A DNA stretch of 64,000 bases from Caprimulgus europaeus (GCA_907165065.1 OU015543.1:7567501-7631500); one strand, 5' to 3'; shown: positions 40,718 through 53,275, counted from the first letter of the stretch. The notes: generated by a model not told the origin, from the sequence alone. Made by a program: numbers and translations.

Positions 40718-40763
40718 GTCCATAAATCATGGGTGTGGGAGTGCAGCACACTATTGAGTGAAC
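40718..40763 (+). repeat. Copy B of an imperfect direct repeat flanking a CR1
   Basis: See copy A at 40393-40440. The shared order of short blocks is clear, but several indels separate them. Confidence 0.5.
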
Positions 40764-41876
40764 CTGCTGCTGTCGGACTCGTAATGCTGAATTTGGCATC
40801 ACCGAGGATCTAAGCCCAGCTGCCCCTAGCTCCTCTAATATCTGAGGATAAGCTGGAATGCAATGGGGTTTATTTCCTGCCAAATTGCTTCATCACCCCT
40901 TTCACGCAACAGGCTGGGCACAGGGAACACAGTGGAAGGTGACAAATGCACACTGAGAATAAGGCTCCGTTTCAAGGAGGGATGAGACAGCTCCAAGGGC
41001 AGCTTGCTGCTGGGATGGCTTCTCACAGGATGCTGTGGCTTCCCCACCTCTTGCAGCCTCTAATTCAGGTGTAGCATGCGGCTTGGAGCCGTGCTCTGCC
41101 ACACGTCCTGGGCTCGGTGCTGACACTGCTGAGGAGTATTTGTGGCCTTGTGTAACACCCAGGTCACACAGGGTGACCTGGAGAGTCCTGTGCAGACACC
41201 GGGGGACAGCCACAGCACTGGCTGAATGCCTGGCTGGGAGCGAGCAGTGTGTGCCCTCCATGGCTCTCCATCCTCAGGTTGTCCACAACCACCCATCCCA
41301 TCTACCATGGGAAAAGATGGGAAAGCAACAGCCCTGGACCCCGTGTATGGGGGGACCTTGGGACATGGCAGAGGAGGGTCTGTGGGGACAGATGAGGGAA
41401 CAGAGGTGGCCTTCATGGCACTACGTCCATGGAGGACACAGTCTGTTCCGATGAGGGCAGCTGGCACGACTGTGGATTTGGCCACCGCCACACCATGCTG
41501 TAGGTAGTGCTGGCCTACGGCAAGGGAAGCACGAGGCCATCCCGACAGCATCGTCCACCGCTAATGACAAGCCAGGCAGCTAATTACAGAGGGTGGGAAA
41601 TGGAGCAGGAACACGAAGTTGAAGCGTTGGGGCAGTATGAAGGGGGGCTGCAGGGCAGGGCCCATCCCAGGTGGGATGGCACCAGTACTGCCCAGCCCTG
41701 GTCCTGGGGGCTCAGAGGGTAGGCATGAAGTGAGGCAGGTCTCTGGGTGAGCCACCCATGACCAGCAGATGCGGTAGAGTGAGAAATCCCGGAGGGACGG
41801 GGATGGTTCTGGAGGCTGCTGGCTGCCTGACACTTGGCTGGGGCCAGGGGTGTCCTTGGGAGGATCAAGAAATCTC
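40764..41876. other. Intergenic DNA, no gene recognised
   Basis: No recognisable gene or repeat between the repeat pair and the antisense LTR. Confidence 0.4.
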
Positions 41877-41881
41877 TGCCC

Positions 41882-42531
41882 TGTGGTGGTTACACTGGGC
41901 TGGCACTGGGCCAGCAGACAAACACAGCTGCTTGCTTGCTCCCCCCTGCAACGCCCAGGGGATAGGGGAGAGAACCAGGGTGCAAGGGTAAGGAGACTCG
42001 TAGGGTGAGATAAGAGCAATTTAATAATGGAAATAAAAGAAAACTTAAAATAATAGTGATATTAAAATAATAGTGATAATAACAGTAATAAATATGCCAA
42101 TGAGTGATACCCAGTGCCATTGCTCACCACCCGCCCACCAAGCCCGTTCCCAGAGAACGATCCCGGAGGAGCACCAATCCCAAACTGAAACCGCAATCCT
42201 GGAGTGAGAGCCCAAGCGAAAGCCAGAGAGAGCCAGAGAGGAAGAGCCCCTCATGGATCTCCTGCCCATGAGGGACAGGAGATGGAACAGCCCCTTGGCA
42301 GAGCCCAATGCCCATGGAGCTGATCCATTGCAATATTCCTCACCCTCTGAGATCTTGCGCTTGCAGACGGACAAACACAAAGTCCTTCACTTACAGAGAC
42401 AAAAATGCAAACATGGGGATTCTGTCTGTTAGGACAGCGTTTCTGTCCTAACAAATCCCAGCTGAACCCAAACCCCAGCGCTGTTCCAGCTGCTAAACAG
42501 AACCAGCTCTGGCCCAGCTCACACCAGGACA
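41882..42531 (-). mobile_element. Solo ERVL-type LTR, antisense, next to the NDEL1 CpG island
   Basis: On the minus strand it begins TGTCCTGGTGTGAGCTGGG (at 42531) and ends TGTAACCACCACA (at 41882), giving TG...CA-like ends. The minus strand carries GGTGGTGAGCAATGGCA, then an AT-rich ATTATTATTATT-like stretch, ATTTCCATTATTAAATTG and TCTTATCTCACCCTACGAG, in the same order as avian ERVL LTRs. The flanks are TGCCC (41877-41881) and CGCCC (42532-42536), a 5-bp target duplication differing by one base in the way expected of CpG decay. No viral coding region is present. It is older or of a different subfamily than the LTR at 21685. Confidence 0.75.
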
Positions 42532-42536
42532 CGCCC

Positions 42537-43900
42537 GCAGCCAGTGTCCCCGCTCCGCGGTTCGCTGGGGACCTAGAAGCGGTGCAGGGACCCGGGCAGC
42601 CGGTGGCAGGATGCGGGTGAGGCGGCGATGGACGTTCAGGTGCCCCGGGCCGCGGTGCTGGTGCCCGGGATTGCTCCTCCCAGGGACAGCGGGGACAGAG
42701 CGGCGGCGACCGGAAAGGGGCAGCTCCCCAGCGCAGTGGGGAGAGAGAAGGGCGGGACGGGCGGCGGTGAAGGAGGCCCCGCCGTGCCGGAGCAGGTGCC
42801 GGAGGGACGTCGGCGAGTCCCAGGGGGGACCGGGAACCACCAGGCGAGACCAGCGGTCTCCGCCCCCCGCTCGGCTGTTGCATCACGCCCGCGGCCCCGC
42901 CCCCTGGGGGTACCCGGATGAGGCAGATCCGGCGGGCGGTGCTACGGCCTTGACAGGGGATGCGCCCCGGTGAGTGGCGGCGGCTGCGGGCGGCGGAGGG
43001 CGGGGATCTCCGCGGTACCCGGCCCGGCGGGGGGGGCCACGGGGAGGGCAGGAGCAGGACAAGGCGGATGGGGGCGGGGGGCGCACCGCACGGTGCCGGG
43101 CTGCGAAGGGCCCCGCTCCCCTCCGCTGATTGGCTGCGAACTGACAACGGGGCAGGTCCCGCCCTGACTCCCGCGCCGTTGGCTGGCGGCGCAGCCCCTC
43201 AGCCTCCCATTGGCGCAATCGAGTGCCTGTCACTGTCCGGCCCGGCTTGGCCCTACCCGCCCGGCCACCGCCCTGCGCGAGCCGGTTCCCCCGTCCGTCG
43301 CTTCCGAGGGGTTGCGGCGGCTGGGGCCGCGGCCCCGAGCGGGAGGGACGCGGAGTCCAAGCTCCCCTTCCCGTTGCGACTGGTCCTGCCTGCCCGGGAG
43401 CAGCGGCCTGCGGGGGAAACACCTTCAAGGTATTGTCAGGGGGCGGGCGGGGGCTGTGTGTCCGCCGCAGAGCCTCGGCCACCGGGCGCAGGTTCGCCTC
43501 AAGGCTCCGGGCTTTGGCCCGAGCTGCCCGCGCTCCCGTGAGTGCGGGTACCTGGGCTGCGGGCGCCTGCCGGGCCCGCAGGGAGGAACCGCAGTGTCTT
43601 ATTGCACCGTGGCGTCACGCTCCCCTCGTCACTGCTCATCGCCGGGACGGACCTTGGGCCCAGGCGTCTGGTGTCTGACGGGGCGGGCGGGCGGCCCCGG
43701 CCGCCGTGGCAGGGACCTGGGTCACTGCGACGTTGCAGCATCCGGATGGAGAAAGGCAGAACTGCCCGTCCAGCCCCGGGCCGTTCCGCGCTGCCATCCG
43801 CTCTGCGGGGTGACTGATCCCGGGGCTGTGGCCGTCCCTCCCTCGGGCTGTGTGACGGGACGGGACACTTGCTTCCTGCGCTCCTCTTAAATCCCCTGCC
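42537..43900 (+). promoter_or_regulatory. NDEL1: CpG-island promoter of NDEL1
   Basis: This is by far the densest CpG stretch in the window, GC-rich throughout, beginning immediately after the antisense LTR and ending where composition drops to AT-rich intron. Two inverted CCAAT boxes (ATTGG at 43129-43133 and 43209-43213, 80 bases apart) suggest NF-Y binding and a start site about 60-100 bases downstream of the second, near 43280-43310. No TATA box is evident, as expected for a broadly expressed gene. Candidate first-exon donors are at 42969/42970, 43429/43430 and 43536/43537. Confidence 0.85.
43280..43429 (+). other. NDEL1: Probable non-coding first exon of NDEL1
   Basis: The start is inferred from the spacing to the CCAAT box; the end is a donor candidate CTTCAAG|GTATTG at 43429/43430. 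A second donor (CCC|GTGAGT) at 43536/43537 is possible. The coding ATG lies in the next exon about 10 kb downstream, so this exon would be 5' UTR only. Both boundaries need transcript data. Confidence 0.35.
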
Positions 43901-44895
43901 CTGCACTCCGGTCGGTCCCCTCTGCCCCTGGCAGGAGCCCTCAGGCCAGCTGTAATGGTGGGAATGGCTTTTGACTTCACTGCTCCCTCAGAGTCGTTTC
44001 CGAATGAGTAGGGACTTCACCGTGTGCGTGTGCAGAAACCTGCAGCAGAAGAAGCTGGGCGACTTCATCGAGGGCAGGGCTGCTCCCTTTGCAGTCACTG
44101 GCCCTCTTTTGTGGGTGGCTTTGCCCCAGAAGGTGTTTGTTTTTCCATCATCCATCCCCGGTCACTGATAGGATGCTGGATGTATGATCTACCTCCATTC
44201 TCATAAAACACTTCGTAGATCAGATGCCTGGAGTACCTCTCTATCCAATATTTTTCAGTAATTCTGTGAGGGTTTTTCTTCGAGGTTTTTATCTCCTCCC
44301 TCTCAGCTTAGCGAGTCCTGTTGTATTTCGTATAAACACGACAAAACTCAAACTGTCCCTGCCAGTTTGATGAGTTTGACCCCAGCTGCAGCAGACATAG
44401 GATAAAGGATGAACATATCTGACACGAGAGGAAATAACATTAGTAGATTTAAACTTAAGTGACTTTGCATTAACACATCATTCTCTCTCTCTCCTTCCTG
44501 GGGAGGAGAAGAGCTGTGCTTACTCACCTGCAGCCCAGCTTTTTTGCTCTTGAGCAGTTTCTGCTGGGGCTACTTGGTGACTCAGGGCTTCTCTGTTCCC
44601 TCTGAAAATATCCTGACTTGGTGACGAGTGCAGAGAGGCAGAGGGCAGTTTTGGGTGACTATGGCATTTATTGCCCTGAGAGGTGGTTAAATATGTGAAA
44701 TCACAGCAGAAGAGTTCCTTGGATACTAAAGCAATTTTATTTTCTTTTTTCCGCCCCCCTGCCCCCCTCCCTCCAGAAACAATTCCTGGACACCAGAGAG
44801 GGTAGGTGGCCTTGTCAAGGTCAGTGTTTCACTACAGATATTAGTAACTATAAGAGGAAGGAACTGTTCTAGGGCAGAAAAGGGACTAGGAGCCT

Positions 44896-44928
44896 TTTAT
44901 ATTTATTTATTTATTTATATTTAAATTT
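44896..44928 (+). repeat. (TTTA)n microsatellite
   Basis: ATTTATTTATTTATTTATA-type run in NDEL1 intron 1. Confidence 0.85.
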
Positions 44929-45301
44929 CATGTGTCAGCAATGTAACTGCACAGGTTGATAGTGCCAGTTAACTGTGGTTGTACAGGTTATGACTGGTGT
45001 GGGTAAGTGGTGTATTTTTTGGTTGAATGGTGTTAGGTCTGCCCTGGAAGAGGTCTTCTGTCTTGCTTTCAGACCCAGACGTGGCTGGGCTGTGTATTTT
45101 TGTTGTGTACATGGAGGCAGAGCCTGGGCATTCTCCTTTTGGTTCCCAGATGTGGACATTTGATCCTGCATGTCACTAGGGTTACGGAGGTGAAGGTATG
45201 TGTTCAGAGGCATAGTGATTTAATTTCCTTTCCCCTTTCTTCAGGGTAAAGCTCTTTTCTTTTTTCTGACTCTGTAGAGGTTGCAGATTTGTGAGATAGG
45301 T

Positions 45302-45336
45302 GGAGAAGGAAAGAGAAGAGAAAGGAAAGAAGAAAG
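45302..45336 (+). repeat. 35-base homopurine tract
   Basis: Uninterrupted A/G run in NDEL1 intron 1, with further purine-rich sequence to about 45350. Confidence 0.85.
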
Positions 45337-48300
45337 TGGAGAGAAGAGGCAAGACTGATGGTGCCTGTGACCTTGGTGTCATAAGGAGTCTTGTGTCTGG
45401 AGACATGTCTGGGAGTACACTGCCAAAAAGTATGGCAACAAAGTACTATTTATTCCCTCAGTCTGTTACAGGTACTCTTGAGAAGCAGGGAGAGTCAGAC
45501 TACAGAAAAGAAATGGTCTTTTTACAGTCCCTCTTGACACTTGTGACACCACAAACATAATCAAGATAAACTATGAAGCGTGTTCAAGCAAACTGTCTTT
45601 TCACTACTGAACTGCACTTACTCGTGGGCAAAATGAGACTTACCCATCAAAGCATGTTTTTCTTGATATGATTGTGTCCCTCAAGTGCTCTTCTGTCAGT
45701 ACAGCTCAGTAGCAGATTGTGCTGCCTCCCTCTCCAGATCAGCATAGAGTTTGGGGATTTATTTTTAACTCCTATCTTGTTAAGTGCTTACTGAAGAGAC
45801 CAGTTGATGGCTGGCCTGTGGCTGGCATTTGGAAAGTATTTTTTAAAATCATTTTTCCCTCCCTGGCACTGGTAGAACTTCAGAGATATAAAAGCAACAG
45901 AATTCACTCCGCGTGGAAGGAACCTGTGCTAAGTGCTTTTCCCTTTAAGATTCTTGGTCACTTGTCGTTCTGCAGTGGCCAGAAGCATCTTAGCCCTTTG
46001 GCCACTGCCTTTCCAGGGAATGTCATCATCAGGATGGTATTAATTGCTGAGATAATAGGGAGGCCCAAGGGACTTGTGTGCTGTCATTTGTTGCAAGATC
46101 TTTGCTGTGTGTGTCATAAGCCCTCACATAAATTCATTGCTTCTGGGTAGGGTGCTCTGTAATTTTTCAAGGTTTAAAGAGAAACCAGAGTTAGCACATT
46201 GAGTGGATCGTCTCCAGAGGTGGTGGGGGGGAACGTGTGCAGGCCCGTGGCAGCTTGTGCCAGCTGTCAGGATCGGTGCTCCTGGTGCTCATCATATTTC
46301 ACCAGCTTTCCCAAGAGGTGGTTTTGCAGAGAGCAGAGACCGAGGCAGGGAGCAGCCTATCTTCTTTCCTTCTCAGTTTGCTGTTTACTCCATGCCCCTT
46401 TCTGCTCTGCGTGGATTCATACCTCTGGGGTTCCTGGGTATGGAGCTGAGAGCAAATTGTTCTCGTGGTCAGGGCCAGGTTGTTCTGGGACATGCACATC
46501 TCCAGGGGCCTTTACTTCATCTCTGCAGCTACTGAACCTGCATCAAGAGCACCTCTTCAGATTTTCCTTTTTAAGGCACTTCAGTGACGTCACTTGGGAA
46601 CAAATAGAGGTTGGATTTCTTAAACTTCCCATGTTTGTGAAAGAAGTAAATGTTTTTTTATTACTAATTCTGATGCTTTTGGTAGTTGTTGCTTGATTTC
46701 TGAAAAGAGGCTGCTTACATCATTTCCTTTCTTCTGGTTTCAAGGCTTACATCCCATTGCTGGCTGGCTCATCAAGGGGTTGTTTCTCCACTAGGTATCA
46801 TGTATTCACAAGGTGTGTGAGTCTTGGCCAGGTAGCGTAAAGCATACCTGGTTTATTTGATTAATAAGGACAATTCCACAGAGACTGTTGAGATAACAAG
46901 GCTTTACGGTATGGTGTTTGGTTACCTTAAAGGGTTTTCGTATGAACCTGGCACAAAGTTCCTGCAGATAGGATTGGATTATCTTCTGCCTCCTGTGCTG
47001 TACAAATTGGAAATGCAGGATTTATTATTACAGCAGAGGAAGGAGCGTTGTGCTGATGCTCTGCTCTGTGACTTTCTTTTTTTTTCCTGAAAGCTCATGT
47101 GCTGCTGTTGTAAGAGGCAAGGAGGCATTTGTTGTGGTTCACCTGAGAACATTCAGTTCAAAAATAGTATTGCAGGAAAAGTCAAGAGGTTCACTTTTCA
47201 AAGCAGCAATGAATGCAGGCAGCCTTCCAAAAAAACACATGAAAGTGCCTCCAGCTCCTGTTTCAGGATGAGAAAAACAAGCAGAAATTGATTGGTGAAA
47301 TCTAATCCATGGCTTTTGTTTGTTTATTTTCCATATTCTAGTAAGGAAAAGACAATGCGAATTTGCTTTGATTTTTTTTTTTTTTGCTCGAGTGCTCAGG
47401 CTCCTTTGCTTTGAATCCTGAATGGGTTTTGGGAAAAAAATCCAGAGAGCGCCAGGGGTTTGGAGGGTTACTTGTTGGTTCTTGTGGTTTGAGAAGGTGA
47501 AGAATGGTGGAAACAAGATTTATTTTGCTCTTCTGTCTGTGAATCAGCATAAAATGGGAGGAGGAAGAAGATCTGGTTGCTGACAGTCCTTCCTACTCTT
47601 CATGGTAGCTCTGGACGGTGCCAGCACCCAACAGCAGAGTCATTCTGAAAGAAGGGAATGATTGTAGCAATTATGTGGCAATTGGCAGTTTTGGGAACTG
47701 TGATAGCCAGAATGGGTTGTTATCTCAAGAGCCGAAGGCCAGATGTGAGCTTGGCAGAATTTATCAAGTCCTGTTTTAGGTGGTTACTTGTGTAATTCCA
47801 AAGGTCAGTGGGCATTTGCCTTTGGTGGTGGGGCCGTAAAGCGTGGATGGGGGAGTTTTAGCACTGTAGTTTGTCACAGTTGAGTGGCCTCTGCTTAATT
47901 TTTTGTGTTTGGTGTCAGAAAATATTGGGCAAACAGGATTGTGAGGAAGAAAGTTTGTGGCCTATCTGCAGAAAAATGACCTCTTCATGAACATTAATTA
48001 ATATTCACTCACTTTATATGGCATATATTTATAAGCTAGTTCTAGTGGAAGAGTGTGAGGTGATTAGAATCAAGAAGAATAACTTATCCAGCCACTTGAG
48101 TTGCTGCAGCTACGTCCTAGGTGAATTGCAGCTGCCCCCCAGCAGTGCTCAAAATCACTTTGGACGTGCTCCTATAGCTCATCCTTATCACCATGAGTCA
48201 GTGAATTGAGTTGGCTTTGAGAATGGGGAGGAGTGGATTCCTACTGTTGGAAGGAGTGGGTAGAAGTTGAAACATCTGTTATGTTTCAAGCCAAGTGTTT

Positions 48301-49771
48301 TGGTCTGATATTTGATCCAAACCCTAGCAACAGCCTCCAGTCACATGGAGAGCCCAGGACGCTTTTTTAAGGTAGTGTGTTACACTTCAACATGTGTTTG
48401 CGTTTTCATGACCTAACTTAAAAGTGGCTCCTTTAAAGAATTTGGTTTGGCCTCGAGTGCAAGATTCCTTCAGCTACTTGAAAAATACCGTCTGCATGTT
48501 AGTTTAGTTACTTCTGCTATATGTTGGATTCAGCCCTTGGCTCTTGTAATATCCAGAGGATACTGACCATCTCACTTGTAAGGATGCTTTTGGAGGTGAG
48601 AAACAGATTTGTCCTGTACAAAATCCCCTGCATTTAGATAAGTTCTTAACCTATAGGCTGCATTTTTTCCAAGTGATCACAGGGTGGACAAGCTGTTCCA
48701 TTTTAACAGTGGAGAAATACTCTGTCCTGCTGACTGTAGAAGGGGGGAGCGTGAAAGGAGCCACTGCGTTGTGAACGTAGTTCTTGTTTGAGAGCTGCTT
48801 CAGATGCTGGAGTGATACCCGCATAGCTGAGTTTTCCCAGGGCACTCTGTGAATGCTAAGCTGTGTGGTAATGAATTTGAGTGGGCAGCAGCATAAGCCT
48901 GCCCTCATTTTCCCTGGAAGATGCTGCTGTATTGTGTTGTCTGTATCCTGAAAGCCTCAGTGTTGTTTGTCAAAGGCTTGATTCTGCAAGTGCCACGTAT
49001 GCGAAGAAGTCCGTGGATAGGAAGGACTTGCCATGCTGGTTCTCAGCTCCTCACATAATGCCCGGAGCTGGGACAACTGGGAACAGGCTGAAGCAAAGCA
49101 GTTTTTGTTAAACTCCTGGTATTCCATGGGCATCTGCTCTCCCACACGAGATGTTTAAAATTGTCTAGTTATGTTCTGATAATGCCTGGGAGTCGCTTTC
49201 TGCCAGTCATATACATATGCTTAGATAGGCCTGTGTTTCTGTGCCATAAATAGAGGGAATGGGCAAAGGTTGGCGGAAGTAAAGTGAATTAATCATGGCT
49301 GTGTTTGGAAGCTGTCTGCATCTCCCAACTCTCAGCCTAGTATTTTAGCCCTGAACCACCTTGTTTGCAGAGTGTCTATATGTGTTCTTATCTTTTTCTC
49401 TTGTCCCCCATGCATGGCAGGGAAAGCAAGTGGTGTAACAGTGTACAAAAACTGGGATACGGGTGTTGGAGCTTAGTATTGCATGCTGGCATTAGCATCT
49501 GGTATAGGTGTTGATGCAGTTAGCAGATTAGAAATCCATACTGATAGTGTTGGTCATGATGGTAGACAAGGGGCGTGGGTCATCAAGAACTATCACCTGC
49601 TTAACCAAGGCAGGCAAGGGATGGTAGACTTGGAAAAGGTCAGCTTTCTCTTGCTGGGTGGGTTTGGGAAGGAAGAGTTGCTGCTGTGGGGCCTGCAGTA
49701 CCACAGGGCTGAATCCCTTCCTTCTGGTATCTAAAAGGAAAGAGTCTTTTGACAAGTGAAGTGGAGAGGGA

Positions 49772-50870
49772 AATCACAGAATCCCAGAATGGTGGGGTTT
49801 GGAAGTGACCTCAGGAGATCATCCAGTCCAACCCCCTACACCAGGTTGCCCAGGAAAGTGTCCAGGCAGGTTTTGAACATCTCCAGAAATGGAGACTCTC
49901 TGGGCAGCCTGTCCCAGGGCTCTGTCACCCTTGCAGTGAGTAAGTTTTTCCGTAAGTTTGTCTGGAACTTCTGGTGTTCCAGTTTGTGCCCATTGCCCCT
50001 TATCCTGTCACCGGGCACCACCAGAAAGAGCCCGGCCCCATCCATTTGGCCCCCACACTTCAGATATTTATAGACATGGATCAGATCCCCTCTCAGTGCT
50101 CTTCTCCAGGCTGAAGAGTCTCAGCTCTCTCAGCCTCTTCTTGTAAGAAAGATGCTCCAGGCCCCTCATCATCTTTGTGGCCTCTGCTGGACTCTCTCCA
50201 GAAGTTCCTTGTCCCTCTTGAACAGAGGAGCCCAGAACTGGACACAATACTCCAGATGTGGCCTCACCAGGGCAGAGTGGAGGGGGAGGAGAACCTCCCT
50301 CGACCTGCTGGCCATGCTCTCTTTAGTGCACCCCAGGACACTCTTGTCCTTCTTGGCCACAGAGACACACTGCTGGCTCATGGCCAACCTGCTGTCCACC
50401 AGCACACCCAGGTCCTTTTTCACAGAGCTCCTCTCCAACAGGTCAGCCCCCAACCTGTACTGGTGTATGTGGTTATTCCTCCCCAGGTGAAGGACTTTGC
50501 ACTTGCTCTTGTTGAACCTCATCAGGTTCCTTTCTGCCCAACTCTCCAGTGTGTCCTGGTCTCACTGAATGGCAGCACAGCCTTCTGGTTTGCCAGCCAC
50601 TCCTCCCAACTTTGTGTCATCAGCAAACTTGCTGAGGGTGGACTCTATCCCTACATCCATGTCATTGATGAAGATGTTAAACAAGATCGGACCCAGTACC
50701 GACACCTGGGGAATGCCGCTAGTTACAGGCCTCCAACTAGATTCTGTGCCACTGATCACAACCTTCTGAGCTCTGCCAGTCAGCCAGTTCTTAATCTGCC
50801 TCACTGTCCACTCATCTATCCCGTACCTTCTAAGCCTTGCTACAAGGGTGCTGTGGGAGACAGTGTCAAA
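49772..50870 (-). mobile_element. CR1 LINE, 5'-truncated, with reverse-transcriptase remnants
   Basis: The longest transposon in the window, antisense within NDEL1 intron 1. Reading the minus strand, it begins inside the reverse-transcriptase domain ([18 protein letters not shown]), continues [20 protein letters not shown] and the catalytic box FADDTKL near 50616, then the [16 protein letters not shown] and [13 protein letters not shown] blocks, and ends in the CR1 3' UTR with CATTCTGGGATTCTGTGAT at about 49790-49772. At least one in-frame stop (near 50560) and frameshifts make it inactive. A long open frame on the plus strand here is only its antisense. Confidence 0.96.
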
Positions 50871-51605
50871 AATATCTTCTGCATCAGCAGCTGGTGACTC
50901 TGTAAGTCCCAGTGGGTCCCAGGCAGCCTTTCCCACTTCTTGCCCAGACTGCCATGTTTGCAGGGATTCCTTGGACCTGTATGTCCAAGGGTGTGCCCCG
51001 TGTGAGCAGACAGGAAGGAGTCTTGATCCCAGACCTACCTTACCTTGGCTGCTTCTAGGAAATAACGTAAGATGCTTCCTTGTACAAACTTTTTTCTACA
51101 TGCGTGCTGAATTTTGCTGACGGGTGGCTTCCTGGCTGTTTACCTTTTGAGATCAGCTGCTCTGGAGCTGCGGGCACTGACCCTGTTCTGTGCTATGCCT
51201 TCTTTATTTTGGGGAAAATGTGCTTCCTGCTGATCTGCGTCTCTTGGAGTGTGCTGGTTTAGAGCCAAGCGCCTTAGAGGGAAAGGCACTGAAGCGGTTT
51301 CAGGGAGATCAGTGTGGGACTGATGTTACAGACGGCACACAGTGGTAGCCAAGCCAAGCTGTTCACCTCTTCCTGGCAATCTGAATTGCAGTTGAGGAAC
51401 TGCCTGACGCATGCCTGAGCCACAGCAGGTGTCTGTTCACTTTAATGCACCTGCCTGCGAAACCACGACTGTTTGGAAGGTGATTCATGGTCTCTGCATC
51501 CACTGGAAGCACTTTTTTACACAGGATTTCTGATTTCTCCGCATGCTGTGATTAAGCAGCCTTGGTAACAGGTGTAACTACTGAAGCAAGTATGCTCAAA
51601 TAATT

Positions 51606-51653
51606 TTTTATCTGAAAATAAATTGATAAAATAAATTTTATCTGAAAATAAAT
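51606..51653 (+). repeat. Short direct duplication TTTTATCTGAAAATAAAT
   Basis: The 18-mer occurs at 51606-51623 and again at 51636-51653, offset 30 bases, in NDEL1 intron 1. A local replication-slippage duplication is the simplest reading. Confidence 0.8.
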
Positions 51654-53275
51654 GCTGGGGGAATTTTAATGGCTCCACATGTATATCTTATTTTTCAGTA
51701 CAGGGCAATGCAGAAAAGGAAACACCATCAGTTCTCTCAGGCACCATGGAGATCTGCTTCATGACAAACTTGCTTCTGCAATAAAGCTGTAAAGTTAAAT
51801 AAACACAGTGCGAGAGTTGGGGTGTTTTTGAGGTGCTTAGCACTCTGGATAAGTGTGATCTCATGCCCTTGGGCTGTAGCAGCTGCAGTCTCAGCTAAAG
51901 AACAAAAGTGCCAGTTCAGCCTCACTTTATTGGTGAGGTAAGTGCCAGTCTCTGAAATGAGCCTGTCTGCCCTCTGGTGAAAACATGGGATTGTTTTGTC
52001 CCACTTTTAGGTGTCTAAAATGTGGGTCACTGAGATGCAGGGCATATTACCATGACAATTTTAGGCCTGAAGGGACAGTGTTGGCTATCGATGCCTGTTA
52101 GATTGTGAAAGCCAGGACTTCTAGGTCAGCTCTTACCGATAGATGAGCTTGATGCAAGTGTTGTTTAAAGCCTCTGCTTTAAAGAGAGAAGAGGTTGGTT
52201 TCAGCTTATTATTTTCTGTGTGTTAATAACAGAATTTGTATCTTGGCTTTTGGGGAGAAGAAAAAGATGCCTCCACGTAAAAGAGTGGTGAGATTGCTTG
52301 GGGGGGAGAGCTCAGAAATGGTACAGGCTGTGGTGCATGTCCTGGCTGTGGTCAGAAGCTGTGCCTGTCTGAACATTTCTCCTGGTCCTGCTCTGCCTGG
52401 CAGGACCACGACCAGCACTTCATCATCCTCATGAGCTTCTGAGGCATGGTATGTGTCAAGGCCTCAAATGTCTTGTGTCCCCCTGGACTGCGTATTGCTC
52501 CGTTACTGAGCAGCACTGTAAAAACTACATATGGGGTTGCGATTCTTACACTGGCCAGTAGCTGGGCAACAATGCTGGTCCTCTGAACACCCCCAGGCTG
52601 GAAGTACTGTATGACGTGACCGTGTAACTCTATGAGACTGGCTGCTGATCTTTCTTGTGTCAGTTCAAGAGGACAGAGGGAGCAAAACTCTGTGGGTAAC
52701 TTCTGTTACCTGTGTGTTTTACATGAAGGAAGAATTAGCTAGGACTCAGCATAGGAAGAGTAAATTGAATTTTAATCTCTGCAGTACAGTGTGGTAGCAG
52801 TTTGTCCTCCTTCATTACCTGCCTTTGCAGCTCTAATAGGAGTTGCAGTGTGCATCGCTGTGTTGGTGACAGGAGGCAAAATCTCTTTAAGAACTTTTTA
52901 CAAACAAAAGTGGAAACTTGATAGCTGTGAATTTTAATATCCCTACCAACTGTGTCCTAAGCGAGCTTGTGGCAGTAACTACTGTTTCAGTGGCAAGTAA
53001 AAAATAGAGCCTAAATTTCTGCTCTCTTTTCAGTCTGCTGCACAAGCATTTCCAGAAGCTGGATAAAATGATGCTGCTTGTTGCGGCACATCTCTGTGCT
53101 GAATGGTGCTTGTTAGGGATCGTTAACATCCCACTTGCGGGTGCCAAGTCTGGATGTGGCTGTCAGAAAGGCCTGGTGATGAAGCCCAGTATTTAGCAGC
53201 ACTTTTGGGGGCAGTCTGCCTGTCTATTTATCCTGAATATATTTTTATGTTTGTACCCTGAAGGTTATATTGATC

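Larger units (their letters stand above)
43430..53263 (+). other. NDEL1: NDEL1 intron 1
   Basis: About 9.8 kb, more AT-rich than the upstream DNA. It contains the tail of the CpG island, a (TTTA)n run (44896-44928), a 35-base purine run (45302-45336), an antisense CR1 with reverse-transcriptase remnants (49772-50870) and a short direct duplication at 51606-51653. No other gene was recognised. Confidence 0.6.

Noticed and set aside
42251..43147. 298-codon open frame on the minus strand across the CpG island
   Set aside because: Pro/Arg/Ala-rich translation produced by GC-rich promoter DNA and part of the antisense LTR; several other long frames overlap it on both strands.
43210..43890. 226-codon open frame on the plus strand in the CpG island
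   Set aside because: Low stop-codon density from high GC; no homology seen, and it crosses the likely NDEL1 first exon and donor sites.
50175..50897. 240-codon open frame on the plus strand in NDEL1 intron 1
   Set aside because: It is the antisense of the CR1 reverse-transcriptase fragment, which is recognisable on the minus strand.
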